Part shown: one piece after another, positions 24,787-32,890 of the stretch
Position numbering within the stretch: position 1 is the first letter of the stretch
How the letters are laid out: each line of letters begins with the position of its first letter
Assembly: GCF_016807185.1 (NCBI RefSeq)
Contig: NZ_JAEVYN010000002.1
Span: 2,083,367-2,147,366, forward strand
Length of the DNA stretch: 64,000 nucleotides
Source of the DNA: Leptolyngbya sp. Cla-17
GTDB taxonomy: Bacteria > Cyanobacteriota > Cyanobacteriia > Leptolyngbyales > Leptolyngbyaceae
Reading direction: 5' to 3'
The notes under the pieces: model-generated
Told to the model about the DNA's origin: nothing
Database searches by the model: none
Seen by the model: the letters and a program-made list of their open reading frames with translations, nothing else
Made by a program: the position numbers and the translations under genes

Positions 24787-27700
24787 CTATTCAGGCTGCA
24801 AAGGCAACGTAAAGAAAAATGTGCTGCCTTGCCCCCACACACTTTCCACCCAGATTTGACCGCTATGCTGCTGCACAATCGATTTGCAAATTGCCAGCCC
24901 TAAACCCGTGCCGCCTTTATCGCGAGAATCTGAAGCATCCACCTGCTGAAAACGACCGAAAATACTCTCCAAGTTATCTGTTGGAATGCCACGGCCTTGG
25001 TCGGTGACTGAGAAAAGAATGGATGCAGGCGAAGTATTAGGGTGTTCACAAATGTCCGTAGGACTTTGGAGCGCTGGGGTGGTGGGGTATGGCGATTCTG
25101 CCTTAAGCCAAACGGTGCTGTTTGGAGAAAATTTGATGGCATTGCTGAGCAGGTTGGTAAAAGTTTGAATAATGCGATCGGGGGCAACCCAAATCTGTAC
25201 CGATAAGGGCTGCACTATAAGCTGCACGTTTGCCTCTTGAGCGCTGCTTTCCATGACAGCGATCGCCCTTTGCATCAAGTCTGCGACATCGCACCATTCT
25301 CGTACTAGAGACAATCTGCCCGTCTCCAATTTCTCCAAATCCAAAATGTCGTTAACCAATCGCACCAGCCGTTCTGTGTCGATCGAAGCAATCTCAATCA
25401 TCCGTTTCATGGCAACGGGTTCATCGTCCATCACGCCAGTTGCCAATAAACCCAGCGAGCCTCGAATAGAAGTTAAAGGAGTTCGCAATTCATGACTGAC
25501 AATGGAGATAAATTCATCCTTGAGTTTCTCAACCGCTTGCCGTTGGGTGACATCTTCGCCAATGCTGGTCACGCCAATCACCTCGCCTTTCGGGTTCCGC
25601 AGCAGCGTAATGCTCCAGTTGATAATCTTTTGTTCTCCTGATTTAATCAGAATTTTGTTTTGAGCGGAGGGGTAAAATTCTTGCTTGAGATTGTCTTGAA
25701 ATAGTTGTCGCTGTCTCTGCACACGATCAGCGGGAATAAATAAATCAAACCAGTTTTGACCCAGCACTTCGCTTTCGGTATGACCCGTCAATTTAAGAAA
25801 GAAAGGATTGGCTGCATGGATTGTGCCAACAGTATCTAAGCTAATGACTGCCAGATTTGTGCTTTCAAACAGCGATCGCCAGCGGCGTTCGGCTTCTCGC
25901 AACCCTGCTTCTGTTTGCTTGCGCTCTTGCAGTTCAATTTGCAGTTGGCTATAGAGTTCGGATTGCTGAATGGCGATCGCCAGTTGGCTAGCAATCTGCT
26001 GAGATAAGTCGATCTCCCAGGCTTGCCACTGACGAGACGCGGCATTTTGATAAATCGCCAGCAACCCCCACAGCATCTCTCCTGAAAAAATAGGGGCGAT
26101 CGTGTAAGCTCTTGCCTGAAACTGCTCCAACAGTTCAATATGGCAAGGGCGCAACCCAAATGTGTAGATATCTTCGACCACAAAGGTTTCGTGATTTTGG
26201 AAGCGTCCTCCTTCCGTATCTTGTAGATAGGTGTCTTCCCACACTTTTTGAATATCGGTTTCCACGAGGGGCATCCACTCCGTCCCAACGGACTCGGCAA
26301 CAAAAGTTCCATTCCAATCTGAATCAAATCGATAAACTGCTACTCGATCTGCCTGTAATAGTTGCCTCACCTCAGTCACAGCCGTATTGAGAATGACGTT
26401 AAGCTCCAGCGGTTGACGAATGGCTTGAGTAATCCGCCAAAGCAACTGCTCTTGTTTCGCTTGCTGCTGTAGGGCTGCTTCTGCCCGTTTGCGCACGATT
26501 TCGTCACGCTTTGCTTCACTGATGTCGTTGTTGATTTCCAACACCTTCATCGGTCTACCCATCTCATCTTTTTGCAATGCCCAGCGGCTATCGACTGTGA
26601 TCAGTGAACCGTTTTTGTGAGCCTGAGTTAGTTCACCTTCCCAATAGCTTTGGTTTAGAAACTCGGCTTTGATATCAATCAAAGGACAAGGAAACTGAGT
26701 TTGCAACAATGCATGAGTTTCTTGACCTAAGGCTTCTGCTTTTGTCCAACCATACATATATTCAGCACCCTCATTCCAAAACGTGATGATGTCGTTCAGG
26801 TCATGGGTAATGATGCTATCGTGCGCCAAATCGAGCAGTTGTGCCTGCTCTTGCAGGATCAGTTGGGTTTGATGTCTCGCCAGTAGGGTTGCCAATAGGC
26901 GATCGTTGACTTGGGTCAGCTCAGCCGTGCGCTCTGCAACTCGCTGCTCTAATTCTATATTCAACTGTTGCAGGGCATATTCTGCTTGTTTGCGAGATCC
27001 AAGCTCAGTGTGGACTTGTTCAAACAAGGAAGATTGTTGAATGGCAATGCCGACCTGAGCCGCTATTTGTCGCAATAAATCAATTTCGGATGGCTGCCAT
27101 GAACGCGGAATTGCACAATGATGGGCAACCAACAGCCCCCAGAGATCGTTGCCCTGCGAAATAGGAACGACTAAATTTGCCCTCACTCCAAACCTCACCA
27201 GCAGTTCAAGATGGCAAGGACTAATGTCGGCGGCATAAATATCAGATTTTGCCGTAATAAGCCCGTCCTTAAAGGGTTTGACGTAGGTTTCCCCAATGCA
27301 GGGGTCGTAGATTTGAGTTGCTAAAATGGCTCGTTCGGGGGCATTAACTGACTCAACTAAGACTGTACCGCTCCAGTTGGAAGCAAATTGAAAAATAATC
27401 ACACGATCGGTTTGAAGATACTGCCGCACTTCATCCACTGTCGTTTGGAGAATATCTTGCAAATTAAGCGATCGCCGGATGCGTTGAGTAATCTCCATTA
27501 CAAGGCGCTGCTGCTCAACTTGCTGCCTCAGCGCTTCCAAGGTCAGGTGAGTTTGACTCCGCAAATCTGCCACCTGACGGAGCAAATTTCCTTGCTGAAT
27601 CACACTGTGGAGCGCTAGCTGCAACGACTCTGCCGTTAAGGTTGCTTTGTTTAAATAGTGCCGTGCCTCCTGAATTGCCTGTGCCGTATGTGCTTCACCA

Positions 27701-27966
27701 TCCGTTAAAACAACTACAGGTGCAATCAAGGATTCATATTGCTCTAAAGCTTGCAAAAACTGCAATTCAGTCATGTCTGGCAGGAGAGTATCCAGCAAAA
27801 TTGCGTCCGGTTGGGCAGTACGAAACTGGGCTACACCATCCGTTCCTGTTGCTGCTTCTAGCACGGTGTAAGGATCGCGATCGCCTTGCAGCAGATAGCG
27901 ACGCAGCAGTTCCCGGTCTGCTGAACGGTCTTGCACAATTAAAATAGTGTGGGCTGCTTGAGTCAT
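24787..27966 (-). CDS. Receiver-GAF-PAS-GAF-PAS histidine kinase, cyanobacteriochrome-like
   Basis: 1059 residues. Order: receiver (about 5-125, Asp59; the first acidic pair is Gln-Asp, VQDRSADR), GAF1 (about 160-330), coiled coil, PAS (about 370-490), GAF2 (about 515-680), PAS (about 695-820), HisKA with His825 (SHELRTPLTS) and HATPase_c (about 935-1058). Both GAFs carry the cyanobacteriochrome bilin cysteine: Cys251 in DISPCHLELL and Cys608 in LRPCHIELL, each with an LWGLL strand and the red/green-type WxGT segment (NWSGT, DWNGT). It may therefore be a bilin photoreceptor. It overlaps the upstream OmpR-type regulator by four bases (ATGA), so the two are translationally coupled. Confidence 0.92.
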   Translation of the reverse strand: MTQAAHTILIVQDRSADRELLRRYLLQGDRDPYTVLEAATGTDGVAQFRTAQPDAILLDTLLPDMTELQFLQALEQYESLIAPVVVLTDGEAHTAQAIQEARHYLNKATLTAESLQLALHSVIQQGNLLRQVADLRSQTHLTLEALRQQVEQQRLVMEITQRIRRSLNLQDILQTTVDEVRQYLQTDRVIIFQFASNWSGTVLVESVNAPERAILATQIYDPCIGETYVKPFKDGLITAKSDIYAADISPCHLELLVRFGVRANLVVPISQGNDLWGLLVAHHCAIPRSWQPSEIDLLRQIAAQVGIAIQQSSLFEQVHTELGSRKQAEYALQQLNIELEQRVAERTAELTQVNDRLLATLLARHQTQLILQEQAQLLDLAHDSIITHDLNDIITFWNEGAEYMYGWTKAEALGQETHALLQTQFPCPLIDIKAEFLNQSYWEGELTQAHKNGSLITVDSRWALQKDEMGRPMKVLEINNDISEAKRDEIVRKRAEAALQQQAKQEQLLWRITQAIRQPLELNVILNTAVTEVRQLLQADRVAVYRFDSDWNGTFVAESVGTEWMPLVETDIQKVWEDTYLQDTEGGRFQNHETFVVEDIYTFGLRPCHIELLEQFQARAYTIAPIFSGEMLWGLLAIYQNAASRQWQAWEIDLSQQIASQLAIAIQQSELYSQLQIELQERKQTEAGLREAERRWRSLFESTNLAVISLDTVGTIHAANPFFLKLTGHTESEVLGQNWFDLFIPADRVQRQRQLFQDNLKQEFYPSAQNKILIKSGEQKIINWSITLLRNPKGEVIGVTSIGEDVTQRQAVEKLKDEFISIVSHELRTPLTSIRGSLGLLATGVMDDEPVAMKRMIEIASIDTERLVRLVNDILDLEKLETGRLSLVREWCDVADLMQRAIAVMESSAQEANVQLIVQPLSVQIWVAPDRIIQTFTNLLSNAIKFSPNSTVWLKAESPYPTTPALQSPTDICEHPNTSPASILFSVTDQGRGIPTDNLESIFGRFQQVDASDSRDKGGTGLGLAICKSIVQQHSGQIWVESVWGQGSTFFFTLPLQPE

Positions 27967-29897
27967 GCCATCTCCTCTACATCATGCAGCTGATTCATGA
28001 AAGCGGCTGTAAATTGCTGGCGGCGAATTTGCTCTGGTTGTAAACGATTGAGTACACGAGCAATCAACTCTGGTTCTAGAATCGGCTTGCGGATGTAGTC
28101 ATCGCCTCCGGCTGAAAATGCTTGGACGAGAGTCTTTTCATCTTGATGCGCGGTTAGAAAAAGAATGGGCAGGTCACCCCATTGTGGGTCATTTCGGACA
28201 ACCTGACAAAGTTCAATTCCGCTTAATCCCGGCATTTCTACATCTAAAATGAGTAGATTAGGAGCCGAATCGATTAGGGTTTCCCAAAAGCGTTGGGGTT
28301 CAATCAGAGGGGTTACTTGCAATCCCCACGGTGAGAGCATCAGCGAGACTCGGTGTAGAATCACCGGATCATCATCGACAATCAGCACTTTTCCAGCGAT
28401 CGCTGGCTGGGGTCGCAATCCCTGTGCTTTGGTTTGCTGCAAGGTCGCTTGAATTGCCTGAAAGATTTGGGCGGAAGCAATGGGTTTTTGCAAAAATGCC
28501 TGGATTCCTAAGCGAGCGGCGGCGACTCGATCTGAAAGATGATCTCGTGCAGTATACACTAGCACCGGAAGCTGGGGATGTTGATGTCTGAGAGTTTCCA
28601 GCCAGGTTAAACCATTTTCATTACTATCCGCAAAGGTGAGATCGAGTAACACTACATCCGGTATGGTGTACTCTACAATCCGTTGGGCTTCCGCCAAATT
28701 AACAGCGGCTTCTAACTGAAACGATCGCCCGTTTGCCTCGGCCTTTAAGCGATCAGTCAATATCTGATCATCATCAACTACCAACACGAACGGCAATGGC
28801 ATAGCGAGATCGGTTGACTGCGCGATCGCCCCTTGAGCAGCCTGTGCCAACTGTGGTTCTCGCTGAAGTTCTTGTTTTAGAGCCGTCACCAGTTGCGCGA
28901 TTTGGTTAATTGCCGCCGCTTGTAACTGAGGCTCAGACGGTTGTAATAAGCCTTCAATTTGTCTAGCGATCGCAGACCCCTGCGGAAACCCATAGACACC
29001 CAACGACCCAACTAATTTGTGAACAGTTTGTTTTGCGGTTTGCTGCAAGTCATCCGTCAAACGACCACTCTCTAAAGCCACAATCACTTGTTCCAGCACA
29101 GCAATCTGGTCATCAAACGAATCTTTGAACCGCTCCCACAGCTCCAGCAGCATCGACTCAGCGGCTTCAGTTGCAACCTTGTGTGCATCTGAGGATAATG
29201 CGTCTAGGTGGGTGGGCGTAGGCGTTTTAAGAGATCGGAAGCGATATCCAAAGCCATAAATTGTTTCAATCAAATCTTGATTGGCTCCGGCTGCCTTTAG
29301 CTTTTGTCGAATCGCTTTAACATGGCTGCTGATTGCGCTCTCAGTCGGTGATTCATCTAACTCCCACAGGCGATCAATCAGGACTGCGCGACTAAAAATC
29401 CGCTGAGGATGCAGTAGCAGTAATTCTAAAATCCCGTACTCCTTAGGCGTTAGGCGGAGTGCTTGCTGCCCATAGCGAATTTCATTAATTGCACAGTCAA
29501 TTTGCAAATCTCCATAGGTAACGGTAGAAGGAGTCGCTGTTCTGCCACGTCGCAACAAAGCTCGAATCCGCGCCAGCAGTTCTGAGGTATTAAACGGCTT
29601 AATCATGTAGTCATCTGCGCCAGCGTCTAAACCCACCACGCGATCGGTTGCTCTATCCTTTGCCGTTAGCAGCAAAATTGGCACCTGAGATCCTCTAGCG
29701 CGCAGCCGCTTGCAAACGCTGATTCCATCGACTTCAGGAATACCAACATCCAATAACACCAAGTCATATTCAAACTGCTCTACTAAATCCATCGCAGATT
29801 GCCCATCTGCCGCTGTTTCAACCACATGATGAGCACTCACTGCGCTTTCAAGCAGGGCACAAGTTGCTTGATCATCCTCTACTAATAAAATTTTCAC
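27963..29897 (-). CDS. OmpR-class regulator with receiver-wHTH-Hpt-receiver-receiver layout
   Basis: 644 residues from a GTG at 29897 (MKILLVEDDQ, the usual OmpR-family start); the frame is open to a TTG at 29951. Order: receiver (Asp in LVLLDVGIPEVDG), winged-helix DNA-binding domain (LTPKEYGILELLLLHP to ETIYGFGYRF), an Hpt-like helical domain with a candidate His in TVHKLVGSLGVYGF, and two more receivers (VVLLDLTFADSNENG and LLILDVEMPGLSG). It can in principle take part in several relay steps and bind DNA. It is the first gene of the reverse-strand operon and is coupled to the kinase by a four-base overlap. The spacer to the divergent phycobilisome genes is about 185 bases and is a natural target site. 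Confidence 0.9.
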   Translation of the reverse strand: MKILLVEDDQATCALLESAVSAHHVVETAADGQSAMDLVEQFEYDLVLLDVGIPEVDGISVCKRLRARGSQVPILLLTAKDRATDRVVGLDAGADDYMIKPFNTSELLARIRALLRRGRTATPSTVTYGDLQIDCAINEIRYGQQALRLTPKEYGILELLLLHPQRIFSRAVLIDRLWELDESPTESAISSHVKAIRQKLKAAGANQDLIETIYGFGYRFRSLKTPTPTHLDALSSDAHKVATEAAESMLLELWERFKDSFDDQIAVLEQVIVALESGRLTDDLQQTAKQTVHKLVGSLGVYGFPQGSAIARQIEGLLQPSEPQLQAAAINQIAQLVTALKQELQREPQLAQAAQGAIAQSTDLAMPLPFVLVVDDDQILTDRLKAEANGRSFQLEAAVNLAEAQRIVEYTIPDVVLLDLTFADSNENGLTWLETLRHQHPQLPVLVYTARDHLSDRVAAARLGIQAFLQKPIASAQIFQAIQATLQQTKAQGLRPQPAIAGKVLIVDDDPVILHRVSLMLSPWGLQVTPLIEPQRFWETLIDSAPNLLILDVEMPGLSGIELCQVVRNDPQWGDLPILFLTAHQDEKTLVQAFSAGGDDYIRKPILEPELIARVLNRLQPEQIRRQQFTAAFMNQLHDVEEMA

Positions 29898-30082
29898 AGT
29901 TTCACTGACAGATAGAGAGAGGATAAATAAAAACCTATTCAGTTTAGGCAATTAATCTTTGCACCAATTCAATGCATGTGTTAAGAAAGACTACGTTTTT
30001 TTTCAAATTTATGCATTCCGTTCCATAAAATTTCTCTAAGGGCAATCTCATAAGTAAGGTTCTTAATTTTACTCGCTGCCCT

Positions 30083-30556
30083 ATGCATGCTCTTAACTAC
30101 AAACTTGATAAATCTATCCTAGATGCTGATGGTCGTTACTTAGACTCTCAAGAGCTTTACCCGTTAGAATCCTATATTCAAAGCTATACGACTCGACTGA
30201 GTGCCTATCGACACTTACAGGAACACGGCGAAAAACTAGTAATTTTAGCTCTACGAAAACTTGCCCAGCTCTATCCAGAATTAATTCAGCAGCATGGACC
30301 TCGTTGTAAATACGATATGACGGAGGTTTTGCGCTACATTGCGTTGTCAATTCTGCGAGATGACGAACGTTTGTTTAAGGAACAAATGCTGGGCTGGCTA
30401 GATACGATTTTGCTGGCCCATAAGCGAAACGTGCATTGTAGGCAGGCCTATCAAAACTTGCAAGAGGCGATCGCGGCTAACTTTGTAGCGGCAGAAACAG
30501 GGTTAATCCGTCCCTACTTGGAATTAATGCTGCACACCCTCGAATCTCACGCTTGA
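30083..30556 (+). CDS. Phycobilisome-family (divergent phycobiliprotein-like) protein
   Basis: 157 residues, about the length of a phycobiliprotein subunit and all helical. The segment GPRCKYDMTEVLRYIALSIL aligns with the chromophore loop of phycocyanin/allophycocyanin (C-x-x-D-x4-LR). It places Cys75 at the bilin-cysteine position and Asp78 at the conserved bilin-contact Asp, but the Arg between them is Tyr. The typical C-terminal AxxY helices are present in diverged form. Such proteins are called phycobilisome protein in cyanobacteria and need not be antenna subunits. It is followed on the same strand by a linker gene, divergent from the phosphorelay operon. Confidence 0.75.
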   Translation: MHALNYKLDKSILDADGRYLDSQELYPLESYIQSYTTRLSAYRHLQEHGEKLVILALRKLAQLYPELIQQHGPRCKYDMTEVLRYIALSILRDDERLFKEQMLGWLDTILLAHKRNVHCRQAYQNLQEAIAANFVAAETGLIRPYLELMLHTLESHA

Positions 30557-30575
30557 GCTTCTTTCACCTTTTGTC

Positions 30576-30607
30576 AGGAGGTGTTTCGACCTCGCTCAAC
30601 ACCTCCT
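30576..30607 (+). promoter_or_regulatory. Hairpin between phycobiliprotein-like and linker genes
   Basis: AGGAGGTGTT (30576-30585) pairs perfectly with AACACCTCCT (30598-30607) over a 12-base loop. No T-run follows. It begins 20 bases after the stop codon and ends 84 bases before the linker ATG. It could stabilise the upstream message or attenuate the downstream gene. Confidence 0.65.
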
Positions 30608-30690
30608 ATAAGATTGCTCCTTATCGGCCGGACCTAGCTCTCCAAACCCCAGTGTTTTCTCAAGTTCATTCAACATTTGAGGATATTTTA

Positions 30691-31407
30691 ATGACCTTCA
30701 CCCAACCTACTACAACTAATCACTCTTCCTCCTTGAAGGATCGTGAGATTGCACTACACCAAATCTATCAACAAATTTTAGAACGGCAGCCCTATGGGTG
30801 CGAACGAACCCTATTAGCCACTATTGAAAAAGACTTTTTAACGAATAAGATTGGCGTTAAGCGCTTTGTGAAAGAGTTTGGGCAGTCAGAGCCTTACCTC
30901 AATACTTTCTACTACACCACTTCCAATCTGAAGTTTCTAGAGCTATGTTTTAAGCATTTTCTTGGACGCGCTCCTCAACACCATGCGGAGATTAGAGTCC
31001 ACTTTGACCGATTGGTCCATAAAGGGGTGAAGCAATTGATTTTAGATCTTGTGGATTCCGAGGAGTATCTCAAAGCTTTTGGTTGCTTCACTGTTCCTCA
31101 TCCGCGTCAGCCCAATTGCTATCTATCGCCCAATGTTTATTTAGAATCTAATTTGCTCAATGAAGAACAGATTGGTCGGCGTGGGCGATCGCTGCCCACG
31201 CTCTACTGGCGACAGCTAGGGCTTCACTGTGATTCAGGTGTTTGCCACCTTCCTGAAACCTACGAAGATATTCAAACTACAATGGCTCAGGAAGATTTGT
31301 CGCAGGTTTTCAAGCTTTTGCAATATGCCCCTGCTGAACAGGTTTTAACAACACTCTCTCCCCAGCAAAAGGCAGTACTGCGGCAAGCCATCATCAAGTC
31401 TACTTAA
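30691..31407 (+). CDS. Phycobilisome linker-domain polypeptide
   Basis: 238 residues from the ATG at 30691, which has GAGG 10 bases upstream; the frame is open to a TTG at 30553. The PBS-linker domain (about 18-165) is clear: ALHQIYQQILERQPYGCER, the GVKRFVKEFGQSEPYL segment, FLELCFKHFLGRAPQHHAEI and LVDSEEYLKAFGCFTVPHPR. The C-terminal 70 residues do not match CpcG or a membrane helix, so it is neither a standard rod-core nor a CpcL-type linker. It may attach the phycobiliprotein-like neighbour or modify the antenna under particular light. It lies near a cyanobacteriochrome-like kinase and an OmpR-type regulator. Confidence 0.85.
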   Translation: MTFTQPTTTNHSSSLKDREIALHQIYQQILERQPYGCERTLLATIEKDFLTNKIGVKRFVKEFGQSEPYLNTFYYTTSNLKFLELCFKHFLGRAPQHHAEIRVHFDRLVHKGVKQLILDLVDSEEYLKAFGCFTVPHPRQPNCYLSPNVYLESNLLNEEQIGRRGRSLPTLYWRQLGLHCDSGVCHLPETYEDIQTTMAQEDLSQVFKLLQYAPAEQVLTTLSPQQKAVLRQAIIKST

Positions 31408-31549
31408 TATCTATTTGCTATCTATATACAACCCCAAACGGAAGTCGTTCCAGTAAAGTGATCGCTTTCGCTGGGTCACCCTAATAGCAATTGATTCGTA
31501 ATCGATCTCAAACGGGCGTTACAGGAGGGGCAATATAGTATCGCGTGAA

Positions 31550-32350
31550 TTAATTCTTAGCCGACTCTGGTTTTATTAGCTGACCGTGCAATTCAGCCTT
31601 GACGGTTTCCGGCAAGACCCTACCCACCGAGGTCATAATCTTTGTCATCAATGACCCTGCAATAATCTCGTCCTTGCCTGCCATCAGTGCTTCAAAGCCC
31701 TGCTTGGCAACTTGGGCGGGGTCATCCTTCGGACTTACCGATGCTATTGTGTCATCCATGTCTGCCCGGTCAAAAAAGTTGGTATCGGTTGGTCCAGGCA
31801 TCAGGGCAGTCACGCTCACGCCTGTATCTTTCAACTCGTTCCGCAACCCTTGCGAGAAGGAGTGCAAAAACGCTTTGGAGGCGGCATAAACGCTATAGAA
31901 CGGGCCTGGCATCAGGGCAGCGATCGATGCCGTGATGAGAACCTTGCCATTACCACGAGCAACCATATCCTTCACCACCCGTTTAGCCAGATGCACAGAT
32001 GACACGATATTCAGGTTAATTAGGTTGAGTTCGTCTTGCAGGTCGTTCTGAATAAAAGCGCCGTTAACACCAACCCCTGCATTGATAGCGATCGCCTCCA
32101 CAGGTCGTCCGGTCGCCTTGATTTGGTCGTAAAGGGTCTCAACGCCCTCATACGTAGCAAGATCTACTTGCACGGTTTTAACATCAGCGCCCAGGGCCTC
32201 AAAGGCTGGAGCCGCCTCATCAATGCTTGAACCTGTCGATGTTATCAGCAGATCGAAACCATTTTGAGCAAACTGTTTGGCGAGTTCGTAGCCAATGCCA
32301 CTAGAGGCACCTGTGATGACAGCCAAAGGACGGGTTGATGAACTATTCAT
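31550..32350 (-). CDS. Short-chain dehydrogenase/reductase
   Basis: 266 residues of the classical SDR family. The NAD(P) loop is TGASSGIGYELAKQFAQ, the structural motif is NAGVG, the catalytic Ser lies in VLITASIAALMPGP, and the YAASK motif supplies Tyr and Lys. No basic residue directly follows the second strand (ITSTGSSIDE), so the cofactor preference is not obvious. The substrate is unknown; relatives reduce diverse aldehydes and ketones. It is transcribed alone on the reverse strand. Confidence 0.92.
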   Translation of the reverse strand: MNSSSTRPLAVITGASSGIGYELAKQFAQNGFDLLITSTGSSIDEAAPAFEALGADVKTVQVDLATYEGVETLYDQIKATGRPVEAIAINAGVGVNGAFIQNDLQDELNLINLNIVSSVHLAKRVVKDMVARGNGKVLITASIAALMPGPFYSVYAASKAFLHSFSQGLRNELKDTGVSVTALMPGPTDTNFFDRADMDDTIASVSPKDDPAQVAKQGFEALMAGKDEIIAGSLMTKIMTSVGRVLPETVKAELHGQLIKPESAKN

Positions 32351-32890
32351 AGATTGCTTCTCTTTGTTAAATTAACAGGCTTAGCTTTGATCAGAATATG
32401 GAAAAGTGAATAAGGCTTCTGGCGTAAATCGTTGCCACAGTTAACGCACTGGGGCTATTACGGGCATTTTTGGGCGAAGTTTATCGAGCGGTGGTGCATT
32501 GAAAGCAGCTAACTTACTTAGTACGGCTTCTCTTTACGCATCTGGTATCGATGCGGTTTCAACTGACGATGATGGCGGTAGGCTATCAAGGGCGATCGCC
32601 ACTCCTCCAGCACCAGTCAATGAGATGAATCCTCTTCTCGATATTTATGATTAATTCACTGCAATCAATCTTAACAAAAGCTGAAAGCTTCTTGCTCTCT
32701 ATCGTTAGAGAGAATCTACTTGAATTACTAGACGCTTAAAGGAAAGAGCGGCACTAAGTTTGGATGCAAGAATTTTGACGTTGCCAGTAAAACTAACTCG
32801 TCTTGCTCAAGCGACTTTCGAGTCAATTCCTGCACCACCGAACGTTGAGAAACAGTTGAAAAACAAGGTTTGTGAGTTTTCTTTGCAGTT
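32351..32890. other. Gene-free region with open fragments only
   Basis: About 540 bases without a credible gene. Two start-less frames are open: 32430-32520 (ending HWGYYGHFWAKFIERW) and about 32457-32654 (ending NEMNPLLDIYD). Either could be the worn end of a former gene, but I cannot name a family. The left 100 bases should contain the promoter of the dehydrogenase. Confidence 0.45.

Noticed and set aside
32430..32654. Two open stretches (HWGYYGHFWAKFIERW and NEMNPLLDIYD) in the gene-free region
   Set aside because: Neither has a good start or a family I recognise. They are noted as possible worn fragments only.
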